Below, in pieces: positions 27,191 to 36,949 of a DNA stretch of 64,000 bases (its first letter is position 1; each line of letters opens with the position of its first letter). The stretch is from Cupriavidus numazuensis (GTDB lineage Bacteria; Pseudomonadota; Gammaproteobacteria; Burkholderiales; Burkholderiaceae): NCBI RefSeq assembly GCF_905397435.1, contig NZ_CAJPVI010000002.1, forward strand, positions 62,001-126,000, given 5' to 3'. A program made the position numbers and the translations under genes. Below the pieces are notes generated by a model. The model was given only the letters and a program-made list of their open reading frames with translations, was not told the DNA's origin and ran no database searches.

Positions 27191-28531
27191 ATGACCGTAC
27201 GCAAGACGCGGACACCGGCGCTGTCGGTCTGGGCCAATGGCCAGCGCGTGGGAACATGGCGCAATCCGGGCAGTGCGGCGACGGAGTTCGAGTACGACAC
27301 GGCATGGATGCACTCGGACACGGGCCGACCGCTGTCGCTGTCTCTCGACTATGCATTGGGTACCCGGAAGGTCATCCGTGGCGAACCGGTGCATCACTAC
27401 TTCGACAACCTGTTGCCCGACAGCGAACCGATCCGGCGGCGACTGGCCATGCGGTTCGGGACCGGCTCGACCGATGCTTTTGCGCTGCTGTCGGCGATTG
27501 GCCGCGATTGCGTCGGCGCGGTACAGCTGCTCGGGGAGGACGAGATCCCCGCAGGCCATGACCGCATCGAGGGCGAACCGCTGTCCGACAGGCAGATCGA
27601 GCAATGGCTGCGCGACACCGTGTCGACGCCGGCACCGGGACATGATCGGGACGACGACTTTCGCATCTCGATTGCCGGCGCGCAGGAAAAGACGGCGCTG
27701 CTGCGGCATGCGGGGCAATGGCTGCGCCCGCACGGTGCCACGCCGACCACGCATATCCTGAAGCTGCCCCTCGGGCTGGTTGGCAACCGGCGCGCCGACC
27801 TGAGCGCATCGGTCGAGAACGAATGGCTATGCCTGAATATCCTTGGCGCCTACGGGCTGCCGGTCGCGCATAGCGAAATGCTGACGTTCGGCGAGCAGAA
27901 GGTGCTGAGCGTGAGCCGCTTCGACCGCCAGATGCATGCTTCGGGAAACTGGTTGCTGCGCCTCCCGCAGGAGGATTTCTGCCAGGTCTTCGGGCTGAGT
28001 TCGCTGCAGAAGTACGAAGCCGATGGCGGTCCGGGCATGGAGCGGATCGCGACCGTGCTGCGCAATTCCGAAACCCCGATGCAGGACCTGGAAACGCTGT
28101 TCAGCGCCCAACTGCTGTTCTGGCTGCTTGCCGCGCCAGACGGACATGCGAAGAACTTCAGCATCCGCCTGCTGGCCGGCGGGCGCTACCGGATGACGCC
28201 GCTCTATGACGTCATGTCGGTCTGGCCGGTCATTGGAGATGGTCCGAACCAGTTCTCGTGGCATCGCACCAAGCTGGCCATGGCCGTCGCTGGCAAGAGC
28301 CGGCACTATGCGCTGCGCAACATCCAGCGCCGGCACTTCAATGCCATGGCGTCGCAATGTTTCCTGGGCACCGATGCGGAGCCGGTGATCGAGCGGTTGA
28401 TAGCCCGGACGCCCGCGGTAATCGATACCGTGGGAGCCATGCTTCCGCCAGGATTCCCGCAGCGCGTGGCCGACACGATCCTGAACGGCTTGCGGACCTC
28501 GGTCGAAAGGCTGGCCGGCATGCAGCCATAG
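27191..28531 (+). CDS. hipA: HipA-family Ser/Thr kinase toxin
   Basis: 446 residues from the ATG at 27191. The N-terminal coupling domain contains DNLLPDSEPIRRRLAMRFG. The autophosphorylation and P-loop region is SIAGAQEKTALL, followed by GATPTTHILKLPLG. The catalytic aspartates lie in AAPDGHAKNFSI and MTPLYDVMS. All key kinase residues are therefore present, so it is probably active. E. coli HipA phosphorylates glutamyl-tRNA synthetase and causes persistence; the target here is unproven. Tandem with hipB. Confidence 0.9.
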   Translation: MTVRKTRTPALSVWANGQRVGTWRNPGSAATEFEYDTAWMHSDTGRPLSLSLDYALGTRKVIRGEPVHHYFDNLLPDSEPIRRRLAMRFGTGSTDAFALLSAIGRDCVGAVQLLGEDEIPAGHDRIEGEPLSDRQIEQWLRDTVSTPAPGHDRDDDFRISIAGAQEKTALLRHAGQWLRPHGATPTTHILKLPLGLVGNRRADLSASVENEWLCLNILGAYGLPVAHSEMLTFGEQKVLSVSRFDRQMHASGNWLLRLPQEDFCQVFGLSSLQKYEADGGPGMERIATVLRNSETPMQDLETLFSAQLLFWLLAAPDGHAKNFSIRLLAGGRYRMTPLYDVMSVWPVIGDGPNQFSWHRTKLAMAVAGKSRHYALRNIQRRHFNAMASQCFLGTDAEPVIERLIARTPAVIDTVGAMLPPGFPQRVADTILNGLRTSVERLAGMQP

Positions 28532-28659
28532 CTTCTCCGTCTGTCGTTGGGGCCCGTATCGAACGCCGCCTGACGGATAATTCCCTCAATCCGCACCCGC
28601 TTGCGCCGTTAAAGCCCCGAACCAGCAGGATTCCCGCCTGCGCCGCCCCCGTATCTGCC

Positions 28660-30735
28660 ATGGCTCCCAGCTACGACCTGCTGCTTGTCCTTTTCTCGCT
28701 CCTGATCGCCGTCCTGGCGTCCTATACCGCGCTGGACCTGTCCGGGCGCATCGTGTCTGCCCGCGGGCGGGCTGCTCACCTGTGGCTGGCCGGCGGGGCG
28801 ATGGCCATGGGGCTCGGCATCTGGGCCATGCATTTCGTTGGCATGCAGGCCTACCAGTTGCCGATCCGGCTGGGCTACGACCCGGTGGTGACGCTGCTGT
28901 CGCTCGTGATCGCCGTGCTGGCTTCGGCGTTTGCGCTGAAGCTGGTGTCGCTGGAGCACCTGCCCTGGCGGCGCCTGTGCCTGGGCGCGCTCGGAATGGG
29001 CGCGGCGGTGAGTTCCATGCACTACATGGGCATGGCGGCCCTGCGGATGCGGCCCGGCATCGACTACGACCCGTTGCTCTTTGCGCTGTCGATCGTGATC
29101 GCGGTGGCGGCATCGGGGGCTGCACTGTGGATCGCATTCCGCCTGCGCCGGCAGATGCCGCGCGTGCGCCAGTTGCGCATGGGCGCCGCGCTGGTGATGG
29201 GCAGCGCCATTGCGGCCATGCACTACACCGGCATGGCTGCGGCCAGCATTGCGCCGGGCAGTGTCTGCGGCGCGGCGCGGACCGGTCTGGACAGTGGCAT
29301 GCTGACGCTGCCGATCGTCGTCATCACGCTGTGCGTGCTGGCCGTGGCGCTGATCACGTCGGTGCTCGACATGCGGCTGGAGATGCGTACCGGCCTGTTG
29401 GTGCAGGCGCTCACCGAAGCCAATGAAGAGCTTTCGTTCCTGGCCATGCACGACAAGCTGACCCGGCTGCCGAACCGCGCGCTGCTCGATGACCGGTTCC
29501 TGCGCATCGTGCAGGCCAGCAGTCGTGGCGGCAAGCGTTTTGCCGTGCTGTTCATCGACCTGGACGGCTTCAAGGGCATCAACGATTCCTATGGTCACCA
29601 GGCCGGCGACACGCTGTTGCTGGAGATCGCGCGGCGGCTCGGTTTGCCCGAACATGGCATCGACACGGTAGCGCGTGTCGGCGGCGATGAGTTCGTAGTC
29701 CTGGTGGAAGTCGATACGCCGGACGCTGCCGGCGTGCTGGCCCAGTGCCTTCTGACTGCCATTTGCGAGCCGGTGCAGGCCGGAGGGCAGGCGCTGCATG
29801 TGTCGGCCAGCATCGGCATCGCGGTGTATCCGGACGATGGCGACAGCCAGCACGCGTTGCTGACCAATGCGGACGCGGCGATGTATCACGCCAAGGCGGC
29901 GGGCCGCAATGCCTGCTACTTCTTCGAGAGTTCGATGAATTTCCAGGCCGGTGCGCGTCAGGTGCTGATCCAGGACATGCGTGCCGCGCTGGCCGCGAGC
30001 CAGTTCGTGCTGCACTACCAGCCCAAATATCGCGCGCCGGACGGCCCGCTGCTCGGCGCGGAGGCGCTGCTGCGCTGGAACCATCCTGTGCACGGCATGA
30101 TCTCGCCCGATGGTTTTATCGGCCTGGCGGAAAAGAGCGGGCTGATCGTGGCCATCGGCGAGTGGGTGCTCAACGAAGCCTGCCGGCAACTGGCCGTGTG
30201 GCATGCGGCGGGCCATCCTGAATGGACCATTGCCGTCAACCTGTCGGCGCTGCAGTTCTGCCAGGAGAACCTGCTGCACACCGTAGCGAAGGTGCTCGAG
30301 CGTCATGCGATACCGCCACACTGCCTGACGCTCGAGATTACCGAATCCACCGCCATGCATGACGTCGACGAGAGTCTGCGGATACTCGGCAGCCTCGACG
30401 CGCTGGGCGTGCGCATCGCCATCGACGACTTCGGCACGGGCTACTCGAGCCTGCTGCACCTGAAGCGCATTCCCGCGAGCGAACTGAAGATCGACCGCGG
30501 CTTCGTGCGCGACCTGGCGCATGACACCGAAGACGCCGCCATCGTTTCCGCAATCGTTGCGCTCGGCCGGACGCTGAGCCTCAATGTCGTCGCAGAGGGC
30601 GTCGAAACGCACGCGCAGCGGAAGTTCCTGACCGAGGCCGGCTGCGACGCGCTGCAGGGCTATCTGCTCGGCGAGCCGATTCCGGCCTCGGCATTCCCGG
30701 GGCGGGAGCGGGTGCTGGAGGAGGCGGCAGCCTGA
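28660..30735 (+). CDS. MHYT-GGDEF-EAL cyclic-di-GMP signalling protein
   Basis: 691 residues from the ATG at 28660; the frame is open further upstream into hipA but without a matching domain. The N-terminal seven-helix MHYT sensor shows three repeats (MHFVGM, MHYMGM, MHYTGM), proposed to bind metal or a gas. A GGDEF domain with intact RVGGDEF is followed by an EAL domain with intact AEALLRW and DDFGTGYSS. Both synthase and phosphodiesterase signatures are complete, so the dominant activity cannot be called. It is monocistronic, with a stem-loop after its stop. Confidence 0.9.
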   Translation: MAPSYDLLLVLFSLLIAVLASYTALDLSGRIVSARGRAAHLWLAGGAMAMGLGIWAMHFVGMQAYQLPIRLGYDPVVTLLSLVIAVLASAFALKLVSLEHLPWRRLCLGALGMGAAVSSMHYMGMAALRMRPGIDYDPLLFALSIVIAVAASGAALWIAFRLRRQMPRVRQLRMGAALVMGSAIAAMHYTGMAAASIAPGSVCGAARTGLDSGMLTLPIVVITLCVLAVALITSVLDMRLEMRTGLLVQALTEANEELSFLAMHDKLTRLPNRALLDDRFLRIVQASSRGGKRFAVLFIDLDGFKGINDSYGHQAGDTLLLEIARRLGLPEHGIDTVARVGGDEFVVLVEVDTPDAAGVLAQCLLTAICEPVQAGGQALHVSASIGIAVYPDDGDSQHALLTNADAAMYHAKAAGRNACYFFESSMNFQAGARQVLIQDMRAALAASQFVLHYQPKYRAPDGPLLGAEALLRWNHPVHGMISPDGFIGLAEKSGLIVAIGEWVLNEACRQLAVWHAAGHPEWTIAVNLSALQFCQENLLHTVAKVLERHAIPPHCLTLEITESTAMHDVDESLRILGSLDALGVRIAIDDFGTGYSSLLHLKRIPASELKIDRGFVRDLAHDTEDAAIVSAIVALGRTLSLNVVAEGVETHAQRKFLTEAGCDALQGYLLGEPIPASAFPGRERVLEEAAA

Positions 30736-30743
30736 GCGGGCGC

Positions 30744-30760
30744 GGCAGCCGCCGGCTGCC
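30744..30760. terminator. Stem-loop between convergent genes
   Basis: GGCAGCC-GCC-GGCTGCC, extendable by a GGGC/GCCC pair, lies between the stops of the GGDEF-EAL gene and the convergent bug gene. No T-run follows on either strand, so this is only a candidate bidirectional terminator. Confidence 0.45.
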
Positions 30761-30783
30761 CGCCCGGACCGCTTGCCTGCCGC

Positions 30784-31803
30784 TTATTCAGGCTTCACGC
30801 CTGCATCGCGGATCACCGTATTCCATCTCGCGAGCTCGGACTTGATCCTCGCGCCGGTCTGCGCCGGCGTGGTCCACGTGGCAATGGCGCCTTGCTTGAG
30901 CAGCGCTTCCTTGACGTCCGGTTCGGCCAGGATCTTTTTCAGGTCGGCACTCAGCCGGTCGATCACCGGTGCCGGCGTGCCCGCCGGCGCGACGATGCCG
31001 AACATGGAGCTGACCTCGAAGTCCTTCAGGCCCGCTTCGGCCGCCGTCGGCACGTCGGGCAGCGCGCTGACGCGCTGCGAAGACGTCACCGCCAGCGCGC
31101 GGATCTTCCCGCCCTTCACATAGGCCTGCGCGGCGGGCACGGTTTCCACCATGCTTAGCACCTGGCCGCCGATCAGGTCGGTCATGGCCGGGCCGCTGCC
31201 CTTGTACGGCACATGAAGCATGTCCACGCCAGCCATGCGCTTGAACATCTCGCCGGCCAGGTGTTGCGGCGAGCCGTTGCCCGCGGAGCCGTAAGTGATC
31301 GTGCCCGGCTTCGATTTGGCCAGCGACACCAGTTGCGGCAGCGTGCTGGCATTGACGGACGGATTGACCACGAAGACCAGCGGCACGGTGCCGACGATGG
31401 CCACCGGCGCGAAGCTCTTCTCGATGTCGTACGGCACGCGGCCCTTGTACAGCGCGGCATTGATCGCGTGGCTCGTCAGCGCGCCCATCAGCAGCGTGTA
31501 GCCGTCCGGTGCCGCCTTGGCGACCAAATCCGCACCGATATTGCCGGCAGCGCCGGCGCGGTTGTCGACCACGACCTGCTGGCCGAGCGTGGCCGACAGG
31601 TGTTGGGCCAGCGTGCGGCCGATGACGTCGGTGGCACCGCCCGGCGGGTAGGGCACCACAAGGCGAATCGGCTTGTTGGGGTAGTCGTTGGCAGCGGCCA
31701 GCGACGGGGCCAGCAGCAGGCTGGCGCAGGCCAGCGACGACAGCAGCAGGGCGCGGCGCGGCGCACGAATGCCCCGGCCGGGCATGCGGGAAATGCCGGA
31801 CAT
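30784..31803 (-). CDS. Bug/TctC-type periplasmic solute-binding protein
   Basis: 339 residues. A signal peptide precedes the mature start ANDYPNKPIRLVVPYPPGGA. Bug-family signatures follow: VVDNRAGAAGNIGADLVAK, LPQLVSLAKSKPGTITYGSA and GVDMLHVPYKGSGPAMTDL. These proteins bind small carboxylates for tripartite tricarboxylate transporters or as sensors; no tctAB genes are adjacent. The ATG at 31803 has GGAGAC upstream. Its promoter (31900-31967) is almost the same as that of the dehydrogenase/BKACE operon at 40.4 kb, implying shared control. Confidence 0.88.
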   Translation of the reverse strand: MSGISRMPGRGIRAPRRALLLSSLACASLLLAPSLAAANDYPNKPIRLVVPYPPGGATDVIGRTLAQHLSATLGQQVVVDNRAGAAGNIGADLVAKAAPDGYTLLMGALTSHAINAALYKGRVPYDIEKSFAPVAIVGTVPLVFVVNPSVNASTLPQLVSLAKSKPGTITYGSAGNGSPQHLAGEMFKRMAGVDMLHVPYKGSGPAMTDLIGGQVLSMVETVPAAQAYVKGGKIRALAVTSSQRVSALPDVPTAAEAGLKDFEVSSMFGIVAPAGTPAPVIDRLSADLKKILAEPDVKEALLKQGAIATWTTPAQTGARIKSELARWNTVIRDAGVKPE

Positions 31804-31899
31804 GAAAGTCTCCTGTGCCGGGATCTTGTGGGAATCGGGGGGAAGCGCGCGGCGGTTCCACGCCGCTTGCCGATGACGCCCGGCTCGTCATCGAGGCCA

Positions 31900-31967
31900 A
31901 GTGTAGGGTGGGCCTCTTGATTGATGAATCAGAATTTTTCTATCGACTGATCTCAAATACAGATTAA
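31900..31967 (-). promoter_or_regulatory. LysR-type promoter of the bug gene
   Basis: Reading the minus strand there is an ATCT-N7-AGAT dyad inside 31948-31967, then 19 bases, then TTCATCAATCAA (31917-31928), then a -10 TACACT (31900-31905) 17 bases after the TTCATC hexamer. Every element and spacing recurs at 40332-40399. Confidence 0.65.
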
Positions 31968-32028
31968 TTTGCCGGAAATTCCATAGCACTTGCGGCCTGC
32001 GGCCGAGGCCGGCTAAGCTTCGCCTCTC

Positions 32029-32042
32029 GATTATCAATAATC
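32029..32042. promoter_or_regulatory. Palindrome before the dehydratase gene (GntR operator candidate)
   Basis: GATTAT-CA-ATAATC, a perfect 6-base dyad 16 bases before the ATG of the ilvD-like gene. Its size and position suit autoregulation by the FCD-type GntR regulator encoded in the same operon. Confidence 0.45.
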
Positions 32043-32058
32043 TTATCGGAGATGCCGG

Positions 32059-33822
32059 ATGCCTTCCGCCCACGACCCCAAGCTGCCGCAGGACGGTGCC
32101 GCCCCCACCGAGGGCCTTGCCAAGGGCCTGACCAACTACGGCGATACGGGCTTCTCGCTGTTCCTGCGCAAGGCTTTCATCAAGGGAGCGGGCTTCACTG
32201 ACGACGCGCTGTCGCGTCCGGTGATCGGCATCGTCAACACGGGCAGCAGCTACAACCCGTGCCACGGCAATGCGCCGCAGCTCGTGGAGGCGGTCAAGCG
32301 CGGCGTAATGCTCGCGGGCGGCTTGCCGGTGGATTTTCCGACGATCTCGGTGCACGAGAGCTTCTCCGCGCCGACCAGCATGTACCTGCGCAACCTGATG
32401 TCGATGGACACCGAGGAAATGATCCGCTCGCAGCCGATGGACGCCGTGGTGCTGATCGGTGGCTGCGACAAGACGGTGCCGGCGCAGTTGATGGGTGCGG
32501 CTTCGGCAGGCGTGCCAGCGATCCAGCTCGTGACCGGGTCGATGCTGACCGGGTCGCATCGCAGTGAGCGGGTCGGGGCGTGCACAGACTGCCGGCGCTA
32601 CTGGGGCCGCTACCGGGCCGAGGAGATCGACAGCGCGGAGATCGCCGACGTCAACAACCAGCTCGTGGCCAGCGTGGGCACGTGTTCGGTGATGGGCACG
32701 GCCAGCACCATGGCCTGCGTCGCCGAAGCGCTTGGCATGATGGTCAGCGGCGGCGCGTCGGCCCCGGCAGTCACGGCCGACCGCGTGCGCATCGCCGAGC
32801 GCACCGGCACCACCGCGGTCGCCATGGCCGCCGCACGGCTGACGCCCGACCGCATCCTGACCGGCAAGGCCTTCGAGAACGCGCTGCGCGTGCTGCTGGC
32901 CATCGGCGGATCCACCAACGGCATCGTCCACCTGACGGCGATCGCCGGGCGCCTGGGCATCGACATCGATCTGGCGGGGCTCGACCGCATGAGCCGTGAA
33001 ACGCCGGTGCTGGTCGACCTGAAGCCTTCGGGCCAGCACTACATGGAGGACTTCCACAAGGCGGGCGGCATGCTGACGCTGCTGCGCGAACTGCGTCCGC
33101 TGCTGCATCTCGACACGCTGACCGTCTCGGGCCGCACGCTTGGCGAAGAACTCGACGCAGCCCCGCCGCTGTTCCCGCAGGACGTGATCCGCGGCGCCGG
33201 CAATCCGATCTATCCGGCCGGCGGCCTGGCAGTGCTGCGCGGCAACATGGCACCGGGCGGTGCCATCATCAAGCAATCGGCCGCCAACCCGGCGCTGATG
33301 GAGCACGAAGGGCGCGCGGTGGTGTTCGAGAATGCCGAAGACATGGCGCAGCGCATCGACGACGAGTCGCTCGACGTCAAGGCCGACGACATCCTCGTGC
33401 TCAAGCGCATCGGGCCGACCGGCGCGCCGGGCATGCCCGAAGCCGGCTATATGCCGATCCCCAAGAAGCTCGCGCGCGCCGGCGTGAAGGACATGGTGCG
33501 CGTGTCGGACGGGCGCATGAGCGGCACCGCGGCCGGCACCATCGTGCTGCACGTGACGCCTGAAGCGGCCATCGGCGGGCCGCTGGCGCTGGTGCAGAAC
33601 GGCGACCGTATCCGGCTGTCAGTGACGAATCGGGAAATTGCGCTGCTGGTCGACGATGCAGAGCTTGCCCGTCGCGCTGCCGCGCAGCCGGTTGAACGCC
33701 CGCGCGCGGAACGTGGCTATCGCAAGCTGTTCCTCGACACCGTGACGCAGGCCGACCAGGGCGTGGATTTCGACTTTTTGCGCGCCACGCAGACCGTCGA
33801 TACCGTGCCGAAGCAGGGCTGA
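32059..33822 (+). CDS. IlvD/Edd-family dehydratase (sugar-acid dehydratase type)
   Basis: 587 residues. Iron-sulfur and Mg ligands are visible in VLIGGCDKTVPAQLMGA and SVGTCSVMGTASTMACVAEALG, and the C-terminal DGRMSGTAAGTIVLHV block is typical of the family. The motif pattern and length are nearer to arabinonate/xylonate-type sugar-acid dehydratases than to the branched-chain IlvD. It would remove water from a 2,3-dihydroxy acid to give a 2-keto-3-deoxy acid. The GntR regulator begins 3 bases after its stop, and a Bug protein is divergent. The exact substrate is open. Confidence 0.85.
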   Translation: MPSAHDPKLPQDGAAPTEGLAKGLTNYGDTGFSLFLRKAFIKGAGFTDDALSRPVIGIVNTGSSYNPCHGNAPQLVEAVKRGVMLAGGLPVDFPTISVHESFSAPTSMYLRNLMSMDTEEMIRSQPMDAVVLIGGCDKTVPAQLMGAASAGVPAIQLVTGSMLTGSHRSERVGACTDCRRYWGRYRAEEIDSAEIADVNNQLVASVGTCSVMGTASTMACVAEALGMMVSGGASAPAVTADRVRIAERTGTTAVAMAAARLTPDRILTGKAFENALRVLLAIGGSTNGIVHLTAIAGRLGIDIDLAGLDRMSRETPVLVDLKPSGQHYMEDFHKAGGMLTLLRELRPLLHLDTLTVSGRTLGEELDAAPPLFPQDVIRGAGNPIYPAGGLAVLRGNMAPGGAIIKQSAANPALMEHEGRAVVFENAEDMAQRIDDESLDVKADDILVLKRIGPTGAPGMPEAGYMPIPKKLARAGVKDMVRVSDGRMSGTAAGTIVLHVTPEAAIGGPLALVQNGDRIRLSVTNREIALLVDDAELARRAAAQPVERPRAERGYRKLFLDTVTQADQGVDFDFLRATQTVDTVPKQG

Positions 33823-33825
33823 GCC

Positions 33826-34506
33826 ATGACCGCTACCGCAGCGACGGTCACCGCCATCGACGGCGGCGACGCCATGGAGCAGGCGCTCGACACGCTCGAA
33901 GAAGACATCGTCTTCGGCCGCCTGCACCCGCGCGAGCGGCTGACCGAAGATGCGTTGATGGCGCGCTTCGGCCTCAAGCGCCACGTGGTCCGGCAGGTGC
34001 TGGCAGAGTTGGAACAAATGGGCGTGGTGGAGCGCAAGCGCAATGTCGGCGCCGTCGTGCGCGCCTTCGATGCGCATGAGGTGGTGGAGCTTTACGGATT
34101 GCGCGAGGTGCTGGAGTGCCACGCTGCAGCGCTCATCGCCTTGCCGGTGCCGTCCGAGCGCCTGCAGGCGCTGATCGACATCCAGCAACGCCACGATGCC
34201 GCCGTTGCCGCCGGGGATGCGCGCGCCGTCTTCCGTATCAACCAGGCGTTCCACCGCGAACTGTTCGCGCTGACCGACAACGCCGTGCTGCAGCAGGCCA
34301 TTGGCGAATACGCACGGCGCACCCATCCGATCCGCTTCGGCACGCTTGCCGCGGCCGCGTACCGCGAACGCGCGCGGCAGGAGCACTGGGCCATGATCGA
34401 GGCGCTGCGCGAAGGGCGGCGCGACGATTTGGTGGCGCTGTGCCGCAGGCACCTGCTGCCGTCGCGAGACGCTTACCTGGCCGCCGAAAAGGCACGCGGC
34501 CACTGA
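33826..34506 (+). CDS. GntR-family regulator with FCD domain
   Basis: 226 residues. The N-terminal winged helix contains GRLHPRERLTEDALMARFGL and a HVVRQVLAELEQMGVV recognition helix. The all-helical FCD domain has its metal-site histidines in NQAFHRELF, ARRTHPIRFG and LCRRHLLPSRD. FCD regulators usually bind a sugar acid or carboxylate and repress the catabolic genes next to them, here the dehydratase directly upstream. The palindrome at 32029-32042 is a plausible target. Confidence 0.87.
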   Translation: MTATAATVTAIDGGDAMEQALDTLEEDIVFGRLHPRERLTEDALMARFGLKRHVVRQVLAELEQMGVVERKRNVGAVVRAFDAHEVVELYGLREVLECHAAALIALPVPSERLQALIDIQQRHDAAVAAGDARAVFRINQAFHRELFALTDNAVLQQAIGEYARRTHPIRFGTLAAAAYRERARQEHWAMIEALREGRRDDLVALCRRHLLPSRDAYLAAEKARGH

Positions 34507-34522
34507 TCTGTCCGGCGCGTGC

Positions 34523-35503
34523 TCAGTGGGCGATGCGTTCGCCCGGATGCGCCTGCCGGAATTCTCCCGGCGTCATCGGCTGTGCCTTGTTCCAGCAGGC
34601 ACGGAAGGCCTGCACGCTCGCAAAGCCGCATTGTTCGGCGATTTCCTCGATCGGCAGTGACGATGCCTCCAGCAGCCGGCGTGCCTTGTCCATGCGCAGC
34701 GCAAGCTGGTATTGCTTGGGCGTGAGCCCGGTTTCCCTTGCGAACACGCGTGACAGGTGCCTGACGCTGGTCGCGAAGGCTTCCGCGAATGACGGATCGG
34801 ACACGCCCACCGACAGGTCGGCCGAAATGGCGTCCTGCACCGCATGGACCAGCGCATTGCCATGCGAGCGCGAGCGGAATTTCGACGCGAGTTCCGGGTC
34901 GCTGCTGAAGCGCCGGAATGGCACCACGTTCTCGCGCGCCACGCGAATGGCGGCGTCATCGCCAAAGGCATCGGCTACAAGCTGCAAGGCCAGGTCGATG
35001 CCCGAGGCGACGCCCGCCGACGTCCAGATTTGGCTGTCGCTGACGAAAATGCGGTTGTCGACCACGGTCGCACCCGGATGCCTCGCACGCAGCCTGCCGA
35101 CATGGGCGTAGTGCGTGGTGCACACCCGCCCATCGAGCAAACCGGCCTCGCCGAGCAGGTAGGCGCCCGTGCACACGGCGGCGATGGTGGGCCGTTCCTT
35201 CGCCTCAGACGCCACGCCGCGCAGCCAGTCCGCCGTATCGCGCCAGGCGGACGAGCGGGTCAGCGTGTCCGTCATCTTGCTGCCAATGGCGAGCACAATG
35301 TCGCCCGGAAGCAGCCGTGCCGGCAAGGGCCCGACCCGGCCGAGTTCGATGCCCTGGAATGCCTGCACGCTCGAATGCGGGCCCACACAACGCACGGCGA
35401 GCGGACCGATGTCGAGTTCGGCAACGGTCGACAGGATCTGCAGCGGCCCGGCCAGGTCGAGCATGTGGATGCCGGGCAGCATGAGGAAGTAGGCGGTGGG
35501 CAT
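34523..35503 (-). CDS. GlxA-type AraC regulator (DJ-1/PfpI + HTH)
   Basis: 326 residues. Residues 1-190 form a DJ-1/PfpI-like domain (LPGIHMLDLAGPLQILS, then TIAAVCTGAYLLGEAGLLDG with the cysteine-elbow region). The C-terminus has two AraC helix-turn-helix motifs (LSRVFARETGLTPKQYQLAL and IEEIAEQCGFASVQAFRACW). GlxA-like regulators control amino-acid, quaternary-amine or carboxylate catabolism. It diverges from an MFS transporter over a 205-base region with repeats, which is its likely target. Confidence 0.87.
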   Translation of the reverse strand: MPTAYFLMLPGIHMLDLAGPLQILSTVAELDIGPLAVRCVGPHSSVQAFQGIELGRVGPLPARLLPGDIVLAIGSKMTDTLTRSSAWRDTADWLRGVASEAKERPTIAAVCTGAYLLGEAGLLDGRVCTTHYAHVGRLRARHPGATVVDNRIFVSDSQIWTSAGVASGIDLALQLVADAFGDDAAIRVARENVVPFRRFSSDPELASKFRSRSHGNALVHAVQDAISADLSVGVSDPSFAEAFATSVRHLSRVFARETGLTPKQYQLALRMDKARRLLEASSLPIEEIAEQCGFASVQAFRACWNKAQPMTPGEFRQAHPGERIAH

Positions 35504-35545
35504 GGGCGGAGAACCTGATTCTTCCCGGGGCGGAAATTAACCAGA

Positions 35546-35628
35546 AGTTTGCCACTTGTGTACTTTGGTGGCTAGATTTTGCGGTTGATCGGTTAAAGGT
35601 GTCATGGCTAAAAATTTGCCATAGGTGT
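35546..35628. promoter_or_regulatory. Repeats in the glxA-like/MFS divergent promoter
   Basis: TTTGCCA followed by a GTGT occurs twice in direct orientation (35548 and 35615). Two inverted repeats, GCCAC/GTGGC (35551-35572) and ATGGC/GCCAT (35604-35622), overlap these copies. AraC-type regulators often use such direct repeats; assignment to the GlxA-like protein is inferred. Confidence 0.45.
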
Positions 35629-35708
35629 CGGGTCCTTTGCTGGTGGGCGGTCGTTGCGACCCATAGCATGACAGTCACCCCCTCCACCTTGCGCCAGGAT
35701 CCGCCGAC

Positions 35709-36941
35709 ATGAAAAGCCCCCCGATTTCCCGTTCCGTCACGCTGCTGCTGGTCGCTACCGGCTTTGCGGTGATGTTCGCGTCGACCGCCGTCAAAGGGGT
35801 CTACCAGGTGTATTTCGTGCAGCTTGCGTCGCACTTCGGGCAAGGCCGCGCGCAGTTCGCATGGTCCAGCGCGCTGTTCATGCTGGCGACGGGCCTCATG
35901 TCGCCCGTCGTTGGTGCGCTTAGCGACCGGGTGGGGCCGTTGCGCACATCGGCCGTCGGCGCACTGGCGGCAGGCCTGGCCTACGCCAGTGCCGCCTTGT
36001 GGAGCCAGTCGCTGGTCTGGTTCAGCCTCGCGTTCGGCATGGCCGGTGCGTTCGGGCTGGCGGCCATGACCTTCGTACCGATGGGCGTGCTCGTGGACCG
36101 CCTGTTCGAGGCGCGCCGAAAGGGGCTCGCCTATGCCATCGTCACGAACGGCACGGCAATCGGCTTTATCGTGCTGTCGCCGTTCTGGATCTGGCTGCAG
36201 CCGCAGGCTGCGTGGACGACGGTGTTCGGTGCGGTCGGCATGGTCTTCGCCGTGCCGGTAGCCGCCGTGCTCTGGCTGCTGTCGCGCTGGGAGCCGCCAG
36301 CCCCGGCGGCAGCGACCACTCAGGCACGCGGCTCGGCATGGTCGATCGTGCGGCGCGATCCGGTGTTCTACGTGCTGGCAGCAGGATTCTTCGGCTGCGG
36401 TGCGACCATGGCCTTTATCGATGTGCACTTGCTGGCGCACTGGCAGGACCGCGGCGTGGCCCGCATGGAAATGGGCTACGCGCTGAGCGCGCTCGGCGTG
36501 CTGGAACTCGTCAGCGGCATTGCATCGGGGGCGCTGGCGCTGCGCTTCGACAAGCACCGGCTGCTGGCGGCGTTCTACGCCATGCGCTGCATCGCGATGC
36601 TGTTGCTGCTGGTGCCAGAGGCGGGTGTGCTGCCGTTCGCGCTGGTGTTCGGCAGCAGCTATCTCGGCACCGTGATCCTGACGTCGATGTTCTGCTTCGA
36701 GCGCTATGGCAGCCAGGTCAAGGGCAGGGTGTTCGGGCTGCTGTTCCTGGTCCACCAGGTCGGCGCGTTCCTGAGTGTGCAACTTGGGGCGCGGTCGTTC
36801 GAATCGAGCAGCAGCTATGTGCAGACCATCGTCGCGCTCGGTGTGGCGACCGGCTTCGCGGCCATCTGCTCGTGGTTCGGCTTGCGTCGGGGCGTCACAG
36901 CGCCGCCGACCGTACCTGCCGGCGCTGGTGCGCAGGGCTGA
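35709..36941 (+). CDS. MFS transporter
   Basis: 410 residues, about twelve helices. The loop 2-3 MFS motif appears as GALSDRVGPLR, and the second half begins after a charged central loop (about 200-215). The opening FASTAVKGVYQVYFVQLASHFG and helix pattern resemble monocarboxylate/oxalate-formate-type carriers. The substrate is unknown; the divergent GlxA-type regulator suggests an organic acid or amine. A small membrane protein gene follows 8 bases after the stop. Confidence 0.82.
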   Translation: MKSPPISRSVTLLLVATGFAVMFASTAVKGVYQVYFVQLASHFGQGRAQFAWSSALFMLATGLMSPVVGALSDRVGPLRTSAVGALAAGLAYASAALWSQSLVWFSLAFGMAGAFGLAAMTFVPMGVLVDRLFEARRKGLAYAIVTNGTAIGFIVLSPFWIWLQPQAAWTTVFGAVGMVFAVPVAAVLWLLSRWEPPAPAAATTQARGSAWSIVRRDPVFYVLAAGFFGCGATMAFIDVHLLAHWQDRGVARMEMGYALSALGVLELVSGIASGALALRFDKHRLLAAFYAMRCIAMLLLLVPEAGVLPFALVFGSSYLGTVILTSMFCFERYGSQVKGRVFGLLFLVHQVGAFLSVQLGARSFESSSSYVQTIVALGVATGFAAICSWFGLRRGVTAPPTVPAGAGAQG

Positions 36942-36949
36942 GGGAGCCC

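Noticed and set aside
28258..28659. N-terminal extension of the GGDEF-EAL protein upstream of 28660
   Set aside because: It overlaps the 3' end of hipA in another frame, is low-complexity and has no start signal. The MHYT domain begins right after the ATG at 28660.
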